The notes under the pieces: model-generated
Databases searched by the model: none
Told to the model about the DNA's origin: nothing
What the model saw: only the letters and a program-made list of their open reading frames with translations
Shown here: positions 1 to 7,045 of the stretch, in pieces
Numbering within the stretch: position 1 is the stretch's first letter
How the letters are laid out: the number at the start of each line of letters is the position of its first letter
Origin: an uncultured Cellvibrio sp.
Lineage (GTDB): Bacteria; Pseudomonadota; Gammaproteobacteria; Pseudomonadales; Cellvibrionaceae
Length of the DNA stretch: 7,822 nt
Reading direction: 5' to 3'
NCBI GenBank assembly: GCA_946482385.1
Contig: CAMLRI010000079.1
Location: 1-7,822, forward strand
Position numbers and translations under genes: made by a program

Positions 1-22
1 GGAATAATAAAAGGATAGCGCT

Positions 23-3000
23 ATGCGTCTTCGTCAGTTGGTTTTAGCCTGTGGTTTGTCTGCTTTTGTGCTGTCGCCTTATGCCAGTGCATTGGGCTTG
101 GGTGAGGTGACACTCAAGTCTGCCTTGAACCAGCCGCTTCAGGCGGAAATCAAATTGCTTGATACCCAGGATCTGACGGCGGACCAAATCTTGGTCACCT
201 TGGCGTCGCCAGCCGATTTTGAGCGCAATGGCGTCGACCGCTTGTACTTCTACTCAGAGTTCAAGTTTGAGGTCATTTTGGAGGGTGCTGATGCCCCCAA
301 AGTGATAGTGACCAGCCGCAGCCCGGTACGCGAGCCCTACCTCAACTTCTTGGTCGAGGCCCGCTGGACTGCAGGTCGCCTGCTGCGCGAATACACCCTG
401 TTGATGGATTTGCCCACTTTTGCGGAAGATTCGCCATCAACCAGTGTTGCCCCTGTTACCGGTGCCACCAGTGGCTATGAAGCCACCCGGGAGCGTCCCC
501 GGCCAGAAGCTCGCCCCGCTACTCGCCCTGCACCACAAACCACTTCGCGCGTCCCCAGCAGCACGCCGGCTGCCGCTATAGAGGGTGACAGCTATGCCGT
601 TCGCGCCAATGACAACCTCTGGAATATTGCGCGCCAGGTGAGCAATAGCTCTGGTGCCAGTATCCATCAGGCAATGATGGCACTCTACGAGGCCAATCCA
701 GAGGCCTTTATCAACGGCAATATCAATCTGTTGCGCCGTGGTCAGGTGTTGCGCATACCTTCTTCATCAGAGATGACCTCTCGCTCCCGCGCAGAGGCTG
801 TACAGCAGTTTGCGGCGCAATCTTCTGGCGATAGCAATCTGGGAGCGCAATTAAGTGGCTCCAGCCGTGCTCGCGCTGCTGAATCCGGCTCTGGTGAAAT
901 TTCTGGCCGCGTGAAGTTGGCCGCGCCTTCGTCAGGCATGGGGGAGGGCAGTGGTAGCGGTTCTAATAAAGGCAGTGGTGCTGGCCTGGAAGCTGAACTG
1001 GCAGCAACACTGGAAGAACTGGATAAATCTAAAGCAGAAAATACCGAACTTAGCTCCCGGGTGCGCGATTTGGAAGCCCAAATTGAAACCATGGAGCGCC
1101 TGGTGGAAGTCAGCAATGAAAAGTTGCGCGCCATGCAGTTGACTGCCCAGCAGACTAAAACTGCCCAGGAAACTGCTGTCGCTGATACCACAGCCACCGC
1201 CCAGGAAAGCGTTTCTGAGCCTGCCCAGCCCGCCGTGGTTGCTTCTTCCTCGCAGGCGGCGAGCAGTGCTGCTGCAGTTGCCGCAGCGCCCAAACCCCAG
1301 GTTAAGCCCATTACCCCGCCCGCGCCTACTGCCACCGATACATTGATCAGTAATGCTCCTTGGATTGGCTTGGGTGCATTGCTGTTGGGGGCGGGTGGAT
1401 ACTTCTTCTACCGCCGCCGTAAAGAGCAGGCAGAGGCCGAAGTGGCCGATGAAGATGTATTTGCCATGGATGATTCCGTGGTTGAAGAGGAATTTCCCGT
1501 TGAGCCGGAGTCCTATGAGTCTCCCGCTGAAGAAGAGGTGGAGCTGGGCTTTGAGGATGATTCAGCCGACACAGATGACGATGTCAGTGTGGTTGATAAG
1601 GCGGATATACACATTGCTTACGGCCAGCTTGATAAAGCCGAAGCCCTGTTACTTAAAGGCTTGGACAAAGATCCCGGCTCCAGTGATATACGTTTAAAAC
1701 TGTTGGAGGTGTATTCCAACCAGCGCGATTTGCCGGCCTTTGATAAACACTACGCCGCTTTGGTGGGAGTTGCCGGTACGGCGGCGCTGGCGCGCGCTGC
1801 AGAGTTGCGCGCAGCCATTCCTGGGGCGGGCGAGTTGGATTTGCCGCTGGCGGAGTCTGCAGCCCCGGCGGAATCTCATGATGACTTTGCCGGTTTGGAT
1901 TTTGATGATCTGGATTTGAGTTCTGGTGAAGTTGCAGGCTCTTCCTCCGCGCAAGCCGGGCCAGCCTTGGACTTGGCTGCCGATGACCTGGATTTTGATC
2001 TGAACCTGGACGATGACTTTTCTCTCGATGCCGCCCCGGCACCAGCTGCAGCTGTCCAATCCGATGAGTTGGATATGGCAGACGACTGGTCCCTGTCGGA
2101 GTCGTCAGCTGAGACTGGTAACGAACTCTTGGATGATTTTGATTTGCAGCTGGACGATGAACCTGTCGCAGCAGCTGAGGCGGAAGATTTATCCGACCTG
2201 TCTCTGGCATTGGATAGCCTGGATGATGATCATCTGCCGCAAGACCTGAGCTCGGAAGCCCCATCAATAGAGGAAGAGTTCAGCTTTGACTTCCAACCGT
2301 CTGAGGCTGTTGCCGAAGAGGCGGAAGATTTGGCGCTTGAGGCCCAAGAGTTGGATGTGGCCGCCGATGACTTCAATCTGGATATGAATGTGGATGACGT
2401 GGATCTGGCAGCGCTGGATCACGAAATGGAAGCGCTGGATCAGGATATGGATGAGGTGCTTGAGGCTGAATCTGCATCTGTCAGCCCGGCCCTGGCAGCA
2501 GACGATGATTTTGCGCTTGATGACATAGGTGATGACCTTGGCGATCTTGAGACCGAGTTTGACGCTGACGCGGACTTATCAACAAACGGTTTGGTGTTGA
2601 CTGATCATCTGGATGTGCCAGAGGCCAGCGCAGCGGCAACCCTCGAAGCAGACGATGATTTCCAGTTGCAGGATCTGGGTGCACTGAGTGGGGATTTTGA
2701 AGATAGCGATACTCAGTCAGAAAAACCCCAAGTAGCCAGTGAGTCTGTAGATGAATTTGACCTGGAGGCCTTTACTGATGCCGAGCCTTTGGTGTCACAG
2801 GAATCTGAGCCTGCCCCGGTTGTGCAAAATGCAGTTGAATCTGTGAGCGAGGATGACGTTTTTGCTGAGGCTTTATCGGATTTCTCTGGTGAAGACAGCG
2901 ATCTCGAATTGGAGAAGTTAGCGCAACAAGATTTTGATCTGTCTGATGAAGATATGGATGCTGAGTTGGATTTCCTGGCTGATGCAGACGAAGCTGCCAC

Positions 3001-3139
3001 CAAGCTGGATTTGGCCCGCGCCTATATGGATATGGGGGATGTGGAGGGCGCCAAAGATATATTGGCGGAAGTGGTTAATGAAGGTAACGACGAGCAGCGT
3101 GCCGAAGCTCAATCTCTGTTAGGCCGCATCGACGCTTAA
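23..3139 (+). CDS. fimV: FimV/HubP-family polar hub protein (LysM, one TM segment, acidic TPR tail)
   Basis: 1038 residues. In Pseudomonas, FimV supports type IV pilus assembly and twitching; the related HubP of Vibrio and Shewanella organises the cell pole. Seen in order: a signal peptide with likely cleavage after Ala-Ser-Ala (residue 23); the family block LGLGEVTLKSALNQPLQAEI right after it; a Pro/Ala-rich linker; a LysM peptidoglycan-binding domain at about 188-246; a Ser/Gly linker; a coiled coil at about 322-379; an Ala/Pro linker; one membrane helix at about 447-463 followed by Arg-Arg-Arg-Lys, which fits a cytoplasmic C-terminal side; a TPR-like helical pair at about 525-581; a long Asp/Glu-rich repetitive stretch; and the conserved FimV C-terminal domain at about 990-1038 (TKLDLARAYMDMGD). 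The ATG has an AAGGA ribosome site seven bases upstream (11-15). I see no cysteine after Cys10 in the signal peptide. Stop codons are tandem TAA TAG. The gene is complete and the assignment is firm; the exact role in this organism is inferred. Confidence 0.95.
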   Translation: MRLRQLVLACGLSAFVLSPYASALGLGEVTLKSALNQPLQAEIKLLDTQDLTADQILVTLASPADFERNGVDRLYFYSEFKFEVILEGADAPKVIVTSRSPVREPYLNFLVEARWTAGRLLREYTLLMDLPTFAEDSPSTSVAPVTGATSGYEATRERPRPEARPATRPAPQTTSRVPSSTPAAAIEGDSYAVRANDNLWNIARQVSNSSGASIHQAMMALYEANPEAFINGNINLLRRGQVLRIPSSSEMTSRSRAEAVQQFAAQSSGDSNLGAQLSGSSRARAAESGSGEISGRVKLAAPSSGMGEGSGSGSNKGSGAGLEAELAATLEELDKSKAENTELSSRVRDLEAQIETMERLVEVSNEKLRAMQLTAQQTKTAQETAVADTTATAQESVSEPAQPAVVASSSQAASSAAAVAAAPKPQVKPITPPAPTATDTLISNAPWIGLGALLLGAGGYFFYRRRKEQAEAEVADEDVFAMDDSVVEEEFPVEPESYESPAEEEVELGFEDDSADTDDDVSVVDKADIHIAYGQLDKAEALLLKGLDKDPGSSDIRLKLLEVYSNQRDLPAFDKHYAALVGVAGTAALARAAELRAAIPGAGELDLPLAESAAPAESHDDFAGLDFDDLDLSSGEVAGSSSAQAGPALDLAADDLDFDLNLDDDFSLDAAPAPAAAVQSDELDMADDWSLSESSAETGNELLDDFDLQLDDEPVAAAEAEDLSDLSLALDSLDDDHLPQDLSSEAPSIEEEFSFDFQPSEAVAEEAEDLALEAQELDVAADDFNLDMNVDDVDLAALDHEMEALDQDMDEVLEAESASVSPALAADDDFALDDIGDDLGDLETEFDADADLSTNGLVLTDHLDVPEASAAATLEADDDFQLQDLGALSGDFEDSDTQSEKPQVASESVDEFDLEAFTDAEPLVSQESEPAPVVQNAVESVSEDDVFAEALSDFSGEDSDLELEKLAQQDFDLSDEDMDAELDFLADADEAATKLDLARAYMDMGDVEGAKDILAEVVNEGNDEQRAEAQSLLGRIDA
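2411..2452 (+). repeat. Two-copy 21-base tandem repeat inside fimV
   Basis: Two adjacent in-frame 21-base units both begin GCGCTGGATC (at 2411 and 2432) and match at 18 of 21 positions. They encode ALDHEME and ALDQDMD. They lie in the acidic cytoplasmic part of FimV and look like a local duplication within a wider field of degenerate acidic repeats. A separate 13-base repeat, GCAGACGATGATT, occurs at 2498 and 2648, exactly 150 bases apart and so in the same frame. Confidence 0.6.
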
Positions 3140-3155
3140 TAGGTGTTTGCTCGAC

Positions 3156-3193
3156 AAAGCCTTGCACACTGGGTTGTGCAAGGCTTTTTCTTT
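3156..3193 (+). terminator. Rho-independent terminator after fimV
   Basis: A perfect 13-base-pair stem (AAAGCCTTGCACA at 3156-3168 pairing with 3175-3187) closes a six-base loop (CTGGGT). A T-rich run, TTTTTCTTT, follows, starting in the last stem bases. It begins 14 bases beyond the second tandem stop codon of fimV. This is the strongest terminator in the window and should end most fimV transcripts. It also sits only about 22 bases before the most likely truA start, so truA expression must depend on read-through or on a promoter within or just after the hairpin. Confidence 0.92.
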
Positions 3194-3214
3194 ATGTCTG
3201 GTTGTATTTTTATC

Positions 3215-4111
3215 ATGAGTCAACACTTTACTCCCCAATCAAAACCCTATGAGCGCAATGGCGAAGTGTTGGATCTGGCCTTATGGCCAGAGGCTATGCA
3301 GCGGGTAGCCCTTGGGATTGAGTACAAAGGTTCGGATTATCGCGGTTTTCAGGTGCAGCCCAATGGGGTAAAAACCGTGCAGCAGGCCCTGGAAAAAGCC
3401 CTGTCTATTGTGGCTGATGAATCTATATCCCTGGTTTGTGCAGGGCGTACGGATGCCGGTGTCCACGCCACTAATCAAGTTATTCATTTCGATACGCTGG
3501 CAAAGCGCCCGGCCAAGGCCTGGGTGCGCGGTGCGGCTGCACATTTACCCAATACCATTGGTGTGCGCTGGGCGCTGGATGTGCCGCCGGCTTTTCATGC
3601 GCGTTTTAGTGCGCAAAGTCGTACTTATCGCTACCTGATCTGTGATGCGCCAACCGCATCGGCTGTTTTGCACGATCAGGTGACCTGGTCTCCTCATCCC
3701 TTGGATCTCTCTTTGATGCAGCAGGGGGCGCGCTATTTGGTTGGTGAGCATGATTTCACTTCATTTCGCGCTACCCAATGCCAGGCCAAGAGTCCGGTGC
3801 GGACTATTGAGTACCTGCATCTGGCACGGCGTGGGGAGTTGATTGTGCTTGAGGTGCGCGCCAACGCCTTTTTGCATCATATGGTGCGCAATATCGTCGG
3901 CGTATTGATGCAGGTTGGCGCCGGTTTTAAAGCTCCTGCCTGGGTGGGGGATGTGTTGCAAGCGCGGGATCGCACCGCCGCTGGTGTTACTGCCAAGCCT
4001 TATGGGTTGTACTTGGTGGGTGTAGATTACCCGGATACATTCGGTTTGCCGAAACCTGCACCCGGGCCGCTGTTTTTTCCTGAGCCGCTAGGTGGTTTCG
4101 CTCCTGGCTGA
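3215..4111 (+). CDS. truA: tRNA pseudouridine(38-40) synthase TruA
   Basis: TruA converts uridines 38, 39 and 40 of the tRNA anticodon stem-loop to pseudouridine. Numbering from the ATG at 3215 (298 residues), the catalytic aspartate is Asp80 in the signature CAGRTDAGVHA. Other family blocks are ALGIEYKGSDYRGF, HARFSAQSRTYRY, HDFTSFRA (179-186), HHMVRNIVG (221-229) and the C-terminal YLVGVDYPD and LPKPAPGPLFF. The start is uncertain. The frame is open back to a GTG at 3143, but that lies before the fimV terminator and would give an unlikely N-terminus. An ATG at 3194 sits at the edge of the hairpin's T-run. The ATG at 3215 has no clear ribosome site. The ATG at 3296 would give 271 residues, close to the 270 of E. 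coli TruA, but leaves only two residues before the first conserved block. I chose 3215 as a compromise. The C-terminus runs a few residues past the usual GPLF end. Confidence 0.9.
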   Translation: MSQHFTPQSKPYERNGEVLDLALWPEAMQRVALGIEYKGSDYRGFQVQPNGVKTVQQALEKALSIVADESISLVCAGRTDAGVHATNQVIHFDTLAKRPAKAWVRGAAAHLPNTIGVRWALDVPPAFHARFSAQSRTYRYLICDAPTASAVLHDQVTWSPHPLDLSLMQQGARYLVGEHDFTSFRATQCQAKSPVRTIEYLHLARRGELIVLEVRANAFLHHMVRNIVGVLMQVGAGFKAPAWVGDVLQARDRTAAGVTAKPYGLYLVGVDYPDTFGLPKPAPGPLFFPEPLGGFAPG

Positions 4112-4121
4112 TCGGCGTACC

Positions 4122-4153
4122 TTGGCGTTTTTAACCTTGTTTTCTGTTAGTAT
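4122..4153 (+). promoter_or_regulatory. Possible promoter for trpF and the genes after it
   Basis: The 103-base gap between truA and trpF contains an AT-rich patch ending in TGTTAGTATCGCC. TAGTAT (4148-4153) could serve as a -10 element. The best -35 candidate, TTGGCG (4122-4127), is 20 bases away, longer than the preferred 17, so the match is weak. I see no terminator-like hairpin between truA and trpF, so read-through from truA is also possible. This is an inference from position and base composition only. Confidence 0.3.
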
Positions 4154-4214
4154 CGCCGCTTTCTTTGCTTGCCAGCTGCTGGTGTTGTGGCTTGGATTGT
4201 CGAAATAAATCGGG

Positions 4215-4850
4215 GTGGATTTGAAATCTGTGCATATCAAAATCTGCGGCATCACCCGTGTGGAGGATGCCAAAGCCGCTGTGGCCGCTGGTGCTGATGC
4301 CATAGGCTTGGTGTTTTATGCGCCCAGCCCTCGTGCAGTCACCCTGGAACAGGCGCGCGCTATCGCACTGGAAATAGGTGCCTTTACCGTGGTGACTGGT
4401 TTGTTTGTCGATGCTGATCCGGAGTTTGTGCAGAGCGTACTCCAGCAGGTGCCGCTACATTTGTTGCAATTTCATGGCAGTGAAACCCGCTCTTATTGCG
4501 AATCATTCCAGCGCCCCTATATGAAGGCGATCCGCATGAAGCCTGAGCTGGATGTATCTGCTGCCATTGCCAATTATCCCAGCGCCTCGGCGATATTGCT
4601 CGATGCCTATCGCCCCGGGGTGCCCGGCGGCACAGGTGAAACCTTCGATTGGGGCAGGGTGCCGCATAACCCCTCCCGCCCCCTGGTGTTGGCAGGTGGT
4701 TTGATCCCCGATAATGTCGCCGAGGCGATCAAGGCTACGGCTGTCTATGGGGTTGATGTGAGTGGTGGTGTAGAATCGGCGCCCGCGATTAAAGATCACG
4801 CCAAAATAGAGCGTTTCGTAACTCAGGCTCAACTGGCCTCGTGCCGTTGA
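4215..4850 (+). CDS. trpF: Phosphoribosylanthranilate isomerase TrpF
   Basis: A 211-residue TIM-barrel enzyme that isomerises N-(5'-phosphoribosyl)anthranilate to CdRP, the third dedicated step of tryptophan synthesis. The family signature KICGITR (9-15) carries Cys11, the expected general base. The expected general acid is Asp130 in LLDAYRPG, followed by PGGTGETFDW. Phosphate-binding blocks LAGGL (159-163) and GVDVSGGVE (179-187) are present. Length is normal for the single-function enzyme; it is not fused to TrpC as in E. coli. The start is a GTG, since an in-frame TAA at 4206 rules out anything further upstream; TTG 4221 and GTG 4230 are alternatives, and no classic ribosome site is obvious for any of them. 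trpB follows after 20 bases, so the two are very likely co-transcribed. Confidence 0.95.
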   Translation: MDLKSVHIKICGITRVEDAKAAVAAGADAIGLVFYAPSPRAVTLEQARAIALEIGAFTVVTGLFVDADPEFVQSVLQQVPLHLLQFHGSETRSYCESFQRPYMKAIRMKPELDVSAAIANYPSASAILLDAYRPGVPGGTGETFDWGRVPHNPSRPLVLAGGLIPDNVAEAIKATAVYGVDVSGGVESAPAIKDHAKIERFVTQAQLASCR

Positions 4851-4855
4851 ACACT

Positions 4856-4863
4856 AAAGGTGA
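4856..4863 (+). promoter_or_regulatory. Ribosome binding site supporting the GTG start of trpB
   Basis: AAAGGTGA lies seven bases before the GTG at 4871, in the 20-base gap after trpF. It is a good Shine-Dalgarno match and supports GTG 4871 as the trpB start, which fits the conserved Phe-Pro-x-x-x-Gly-x-Phe-Gly-Pro-Tyr-Gly-Gly-Arg opening of the protein. Confidence 0.75.
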
Positions 4864-4870
4864 TTAAACA

Positions 4871-6097
4871 GTGAGCAAATCTCCGCAGTTTTCCGGTATT
4901 GATTACAGCAGCTTCCCCACCGAGGATGGCCATTTCGGCCCTTACGGTGGTCGCTTTGTGTCCGAGACGTTGATTTATGCGCTCGATGAACTCCAGGAAA
5001 TCTATTCGCGCCTGAAAGATGACGCGGGTTTCCAGGCAGAATTTGATAAGGACATGGCCCATTACGTTGGCCGTCCATCGCCACTTTACCTGGCTGAACG
5101 CTGGACCCGCGAACTGGGTGGTGCGCAGATTTTCCTTAAGCGCGAGGATCTAAATCACACAGGTGCGCATAAGGTAAACAACACCATTGGCCAAGCCTTA
5201 TTGGCCAAATTTACCGGCAAGTCACGCGTTATTGCCGAAACCGGTGCTGGCCAGCATGGCGTGGCAACAGCCACTGTAGCGGCGCGCCTGGGCTTGAAGT
5301 GCCGCGTGTACATGGGTGCCGAGGACGTTAAGCGCCAGGCATTGAATGTGTACCGCATGAAATTGTTGGGCGCCGAGGTGTTCCCGGTGACTTCTGGCTC
5401 GCGCACACTCAAAGATGCCATGAATGAAGCCATGCGCGATTGGGCCACCAATGTGGATGATACTTTCTACATTATCGGCACTGTGGCAGGCCCCCATCCT
5501 TATCCGCAGCTGGTGCGTGATTTCCAATGCATTATTGGCCGCGAAGCTCGTCGCCAATGCTTGGAGCAGGCTGGCCGTTTGCCGGACGCCCTGGTGGCCT
5601 GCGTGGGCGGTGGCTCCAACGCTATAGGTTTATTTCACCCCTTCCTTACCGACGAAACTGTGCAAATGTACGGTGTGGAAGCCGGTGGTCTGGGTATAGA
5701 AACTGGCAAGCATGCCGCCCCTCTCAATAAGGGTATTCCCGGGGTGCTGCACGGTAACCGCACCTATTTGATGGAAGATGAGAATGGCCAGATTATTGAA
5801 ACCCATTCTGTATCAGCCGGCCTGGATTACCCTGGCGTTGGCCCCGAGCATTCCTGGTTAAAAGACATTGGCCGCGTTAACTACGTTGCCATCAACGACG
5901 ACGAAGCCCTGGCTGCTTTCCGCAAGGTCACCAAAACCGAAGGCATAATGCCCGCGCTGGAATCCAGCCATGCCCTGGCCTATGTGGAAAAACTGGCGCC
6001 GACCCTGAGCAAAGACAAAATCATCATCGCCAACCTTTCTGGTCGCGGCGATAAAGACATTCTCACCGTTGCAGGTTTGGACGGTATCACTGTGTAA
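4871..6097 (+). CDS. trpB: Tryptophan synthase beta subunit TrpB
   Basis: A 408-residue PLP enzyme that condenses indole, delivered by tunnel from TrpA, with L-serine to give L-tryptophan. Seen directly: the PLP lysine Lys101 in [13 protein letters not shown] (E. coli Lys87), the catalytic Glu123 in [10 protein letters not shown] (E. coli Glu109), the PLP phosphate loop GGGSNAIG (246-253), and the C-terminal NLSGRGDKD with Ser390, which contacts the pyridine nitrogen. These blocks and the [13 protein letters not shown] opening mark the standard TrpB1 type that pairs with TrpA. It is slightly longer than E. coli TrpB (397) because of a short N-terminal extension before the conserved core. Start is GTG with a good ribosome site. 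trpA follows on the same strand, but after a 51-base gap holding a hairpin, not the overlap common for trpBA. Confidence 0.97.
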   Translation: MSKSPQFSGIDYSSFPTEDGHFGPYGGRFVSETLIYALDELQEIYSRLKDDAGFQAEFDKDMAHYVGRPSPLYLAERWTRELGGAQIFLKREDLNHTGAHKVNNTIGQALLAKFTGKSRVIAETGAGQHGVATATVAARLGLKCRVYMGAEDVKRQALNVYRMKLLGAEVFPVTSGSRTLKDAMNEAMRDWATNVDDTFYIIGTVAGPHPYPQLVRDFQCIIGREARRQCLEQAGRLPDALVACVGGGSNAIGLFHPFLTDETVQMYGVEAGGLGIETGKHAAPLNKGIPGVLHGNRTYLMEDENGQIIETHSVSAGLDYPGVGPEHSWLKDIGRVNYVAINDDEALAAFRKVTKTEGIMPALESSHALAYVEKLAPTLSKDKIIIANLSGRGDKDILTVAGLDGITV

Positions 6098-6100
6098 CCA

Positions 6101-6134
6101 GTTGCTGCCGGCTTTGCCCGGCAGCGGCATTTTT
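6101..6134 (+). terminator. Terminator-like hairpin between trpB and trpA
   Basis: GCTGCCGG (6104-6111) pairs perfectly with CCGGCAGC (6118-6125) around a six-base loop. The stem extends to 11 pairs (6101-6111 with 6118-6128) if two G-T pairs are allowed. One A and five T residues follow (6130-6134). It has the shape of a weak intrinsic terminator and starts three bases after the trpB stop. Since it stands inside an apparent trpFBA operon, complete termination seems unlikely; partial termination or protection of the upstream mRNA end is more plausible. Confidence 0.6.
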
Positions 6135-6138
6135 AGGA
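6135..6138 (+). promoter_or_regulatory. Ribosome binding site for trpA
   Basis: AGGA lies ten bases before the ATG at 6149 and abuts the T-run of the trpB-trpA hairpin. It favours ATG 6149 over the in-frame TTG at 6143, which would be only four bases away. Hairpin folding could affect access to this site. Confidence 0.5.
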
Positions 6139-6148
6139 TCTGTTGTCG

Positions 6149-6964
6149 ATGAGTCGAATTTCCCAGCAATTAACTCAGGCCAAAGCGGCGGGCAAAAAAA
6201 TTCTGGTTGCCTACCTGGTGAATGGCGATCCCTATCCCGAAGCCACCTTGCCTGCCATGCACGCCATGGTGGCCAGCGGTGTGGATGTGATTGAGTTAGG
6301 TGTACCTTTTTCCGACCCCATGGCCGAAGGCCCGGTGATCCAAAAAGGCCACGAGCGCTCCCTGGCGCACCACACCAGCCTGACCGGCACCCTGGCGTTG
6401 GTGAGTGAATTTCGCAAAACCAATAGCACTACACCGGTGGTGTTGATGGGCTATGCCAACCCGGTAGAGCGTTACGGTTATCAGGCTTTTGCCCGCGCTG
6501 CTGCCGAAGCGGGTGTGGATGGTCTGCTCACCGTGGATTTACCGCCGGAAGAGGTAATAGTGCTCAAGCAGGCGCTCGATGAGGTAGGCCTGGATAACAT
6601 CTTTCTGTTGGCTCCTACCACCCGGGTGGAGCGGGCGCGTAAAATCGCCAGTCACGCCAGCGGCTTTCTCTATTATGTATCGCTCAAGGGTGTTACCGGT
6701 GCCGGGCACCTGGATGTTGAATCGGTCAAAGCCAAGTTGGCAGAGTTTGGCCAGCTGACAGATTTGCCCCTGTGTGTAGGTTTCGGTATTAAAGATGCCC
6801 AAACCGCCAAAGCTATTGCGCAGTTGGCCGATGGCGTAGTGGTAGGCAGTGTGCTGGTGGAAAAAATGGGCGCTATGGCCGATCAGCCGCCAGCGCAAAT
6901 AGCCGCCGCATTGGGCGCATTGCTCGGCGATATCCGCCAGGCTCTGGATAGCCTGAATAAGTAA
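6149..6964 (+). CDS. trpA: Tryptophan synthase alpha subunit TrpA (Glu at catalytic position 60)
   Basis: A 271-residue TIM barrel that cleaves indole-3-glycerol phosphate to glyceraldehyde 3-phosphate and indole, which then passes to TrpB. From the ATG at 6149 the numbering matches E. coli TrpA: Glu49 in VIELGVPFSDP is the expected proton-transfer residue, and Asp56 in the same loop, known in the E. coli/Salmonella enzyme to contact the beta subunit, is kept. At position 60, however, the usual Asp of the DGP motif is Glu (PMAEGP, codon GAA at 6326). The rest is typical: MGYANPVERYGY, GVDGLLTVDLPPEE, FLYYVSLKGVTGAG with the mobile-loop threonine, and the phosphate-binding GFGI and ADGVVVGS. 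The gene is full length with no frameshift, so loss of function is not indicated. ATG 6149 is preferred over TTG 6143 because of ribosome-site spacing and alignment. Confidence 0.96.
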   Translation: MSRISQQLTQAKAAGKKILVAYLVNGDPYPEATLPAMHAMVASGVDVIELGVPFSDPMAEGPVIQKGHERSLAHHTSLTGTLALVSEFRKTNSTTPVVLMGYANPVERYGYQAFARAAAEAGVDGLLTVDLPPEEVIVLKQALDEVGLDNIFLLAPTTRVERARKIASHASGFLYYVSLKGVTGAGHLDVESVKAKLAEFGQLTDLPLCVGFGIKDAQTAKAIAQLADGVVVGSVLVEKMGAMADQPPAQIAAALGALLGDIRQALDSLNK

Positions 6965-6970
6965 TTTGTC

Positions 6971-7007
6971 GGTGTAGCGGCCTTGTTCAAATCGATGCCG
7001 CTGCACC
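6971..7007 (+). other. Strong intergenic hairpin between trpA and accD, no T-run
   Basis: GGTGTAGCGGC (6971-6981) pairs with GCCGCTGCACC (6997-7007) over 11 pairs with a single G-T wobble, around a 15-base loop. It begins six bases after the trpA stop. The next bases (CTAACAACCCG) are not T-rich, nor is the flank on the other strand, so it is not a typical intrinsic terminator in either direction. It could be an mRNA stability or processing element, or a protein-binding inverted repeat. The accD start lies 38 bases beyond it. Confidence 0.6.
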
Positions 7008-7045
7008 CTAACAACCCGTTAACACATCTTCAAAGAGACGCAACC

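Noticed and set aside
38..52. Lipoprotein signal at Cys10 of FimV (VLAC)
   Set aside because: The hydrophobic stretch before Cys10 is too short and the -2 residue is Leu. The family's mature N-terminus (LGLGE) starts after residue 23, fitting a normal signal peptidase site.
742..2267. Long open frames on the minus strand across fimV (742-1335 and 1653-2267)
   Set aside because: They mirror the Ser/Ala-rich and acidic coding sequence of fimV, have low-complexity products and no recognisable domain. They are shadows of fimV.
3143..3214. N-terminal extension of TruA from GTG 3143
   Set aside because: This segment is the terminator hairpin itself, directly after the fimV stops. The predicted residues resemble no TruA N-terminus.
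4171..4181. Short inverted repeat CCAG/CTGG in the truA-trpF gap as an operator
   Set aside because: Only four base pairs per arm; expected by chance and unlike any operator I can name.
4182..4208. A mini reading frame before trpF (GTG to TAA) with a Trp codon, as a possible attenuator leader peptide
   Set aside because: It has only a single Trp codon, no ribosome site, and no terminator/antiterminator pair follows it before trpF. It looks like chance.
6143..6148. TTG 6143 as the trpA start
   Set aside because: It adds two residues, is too close to the AGGA ribosome site, and breaks the agreement with E. coli numbering that ATG 6149 gives.
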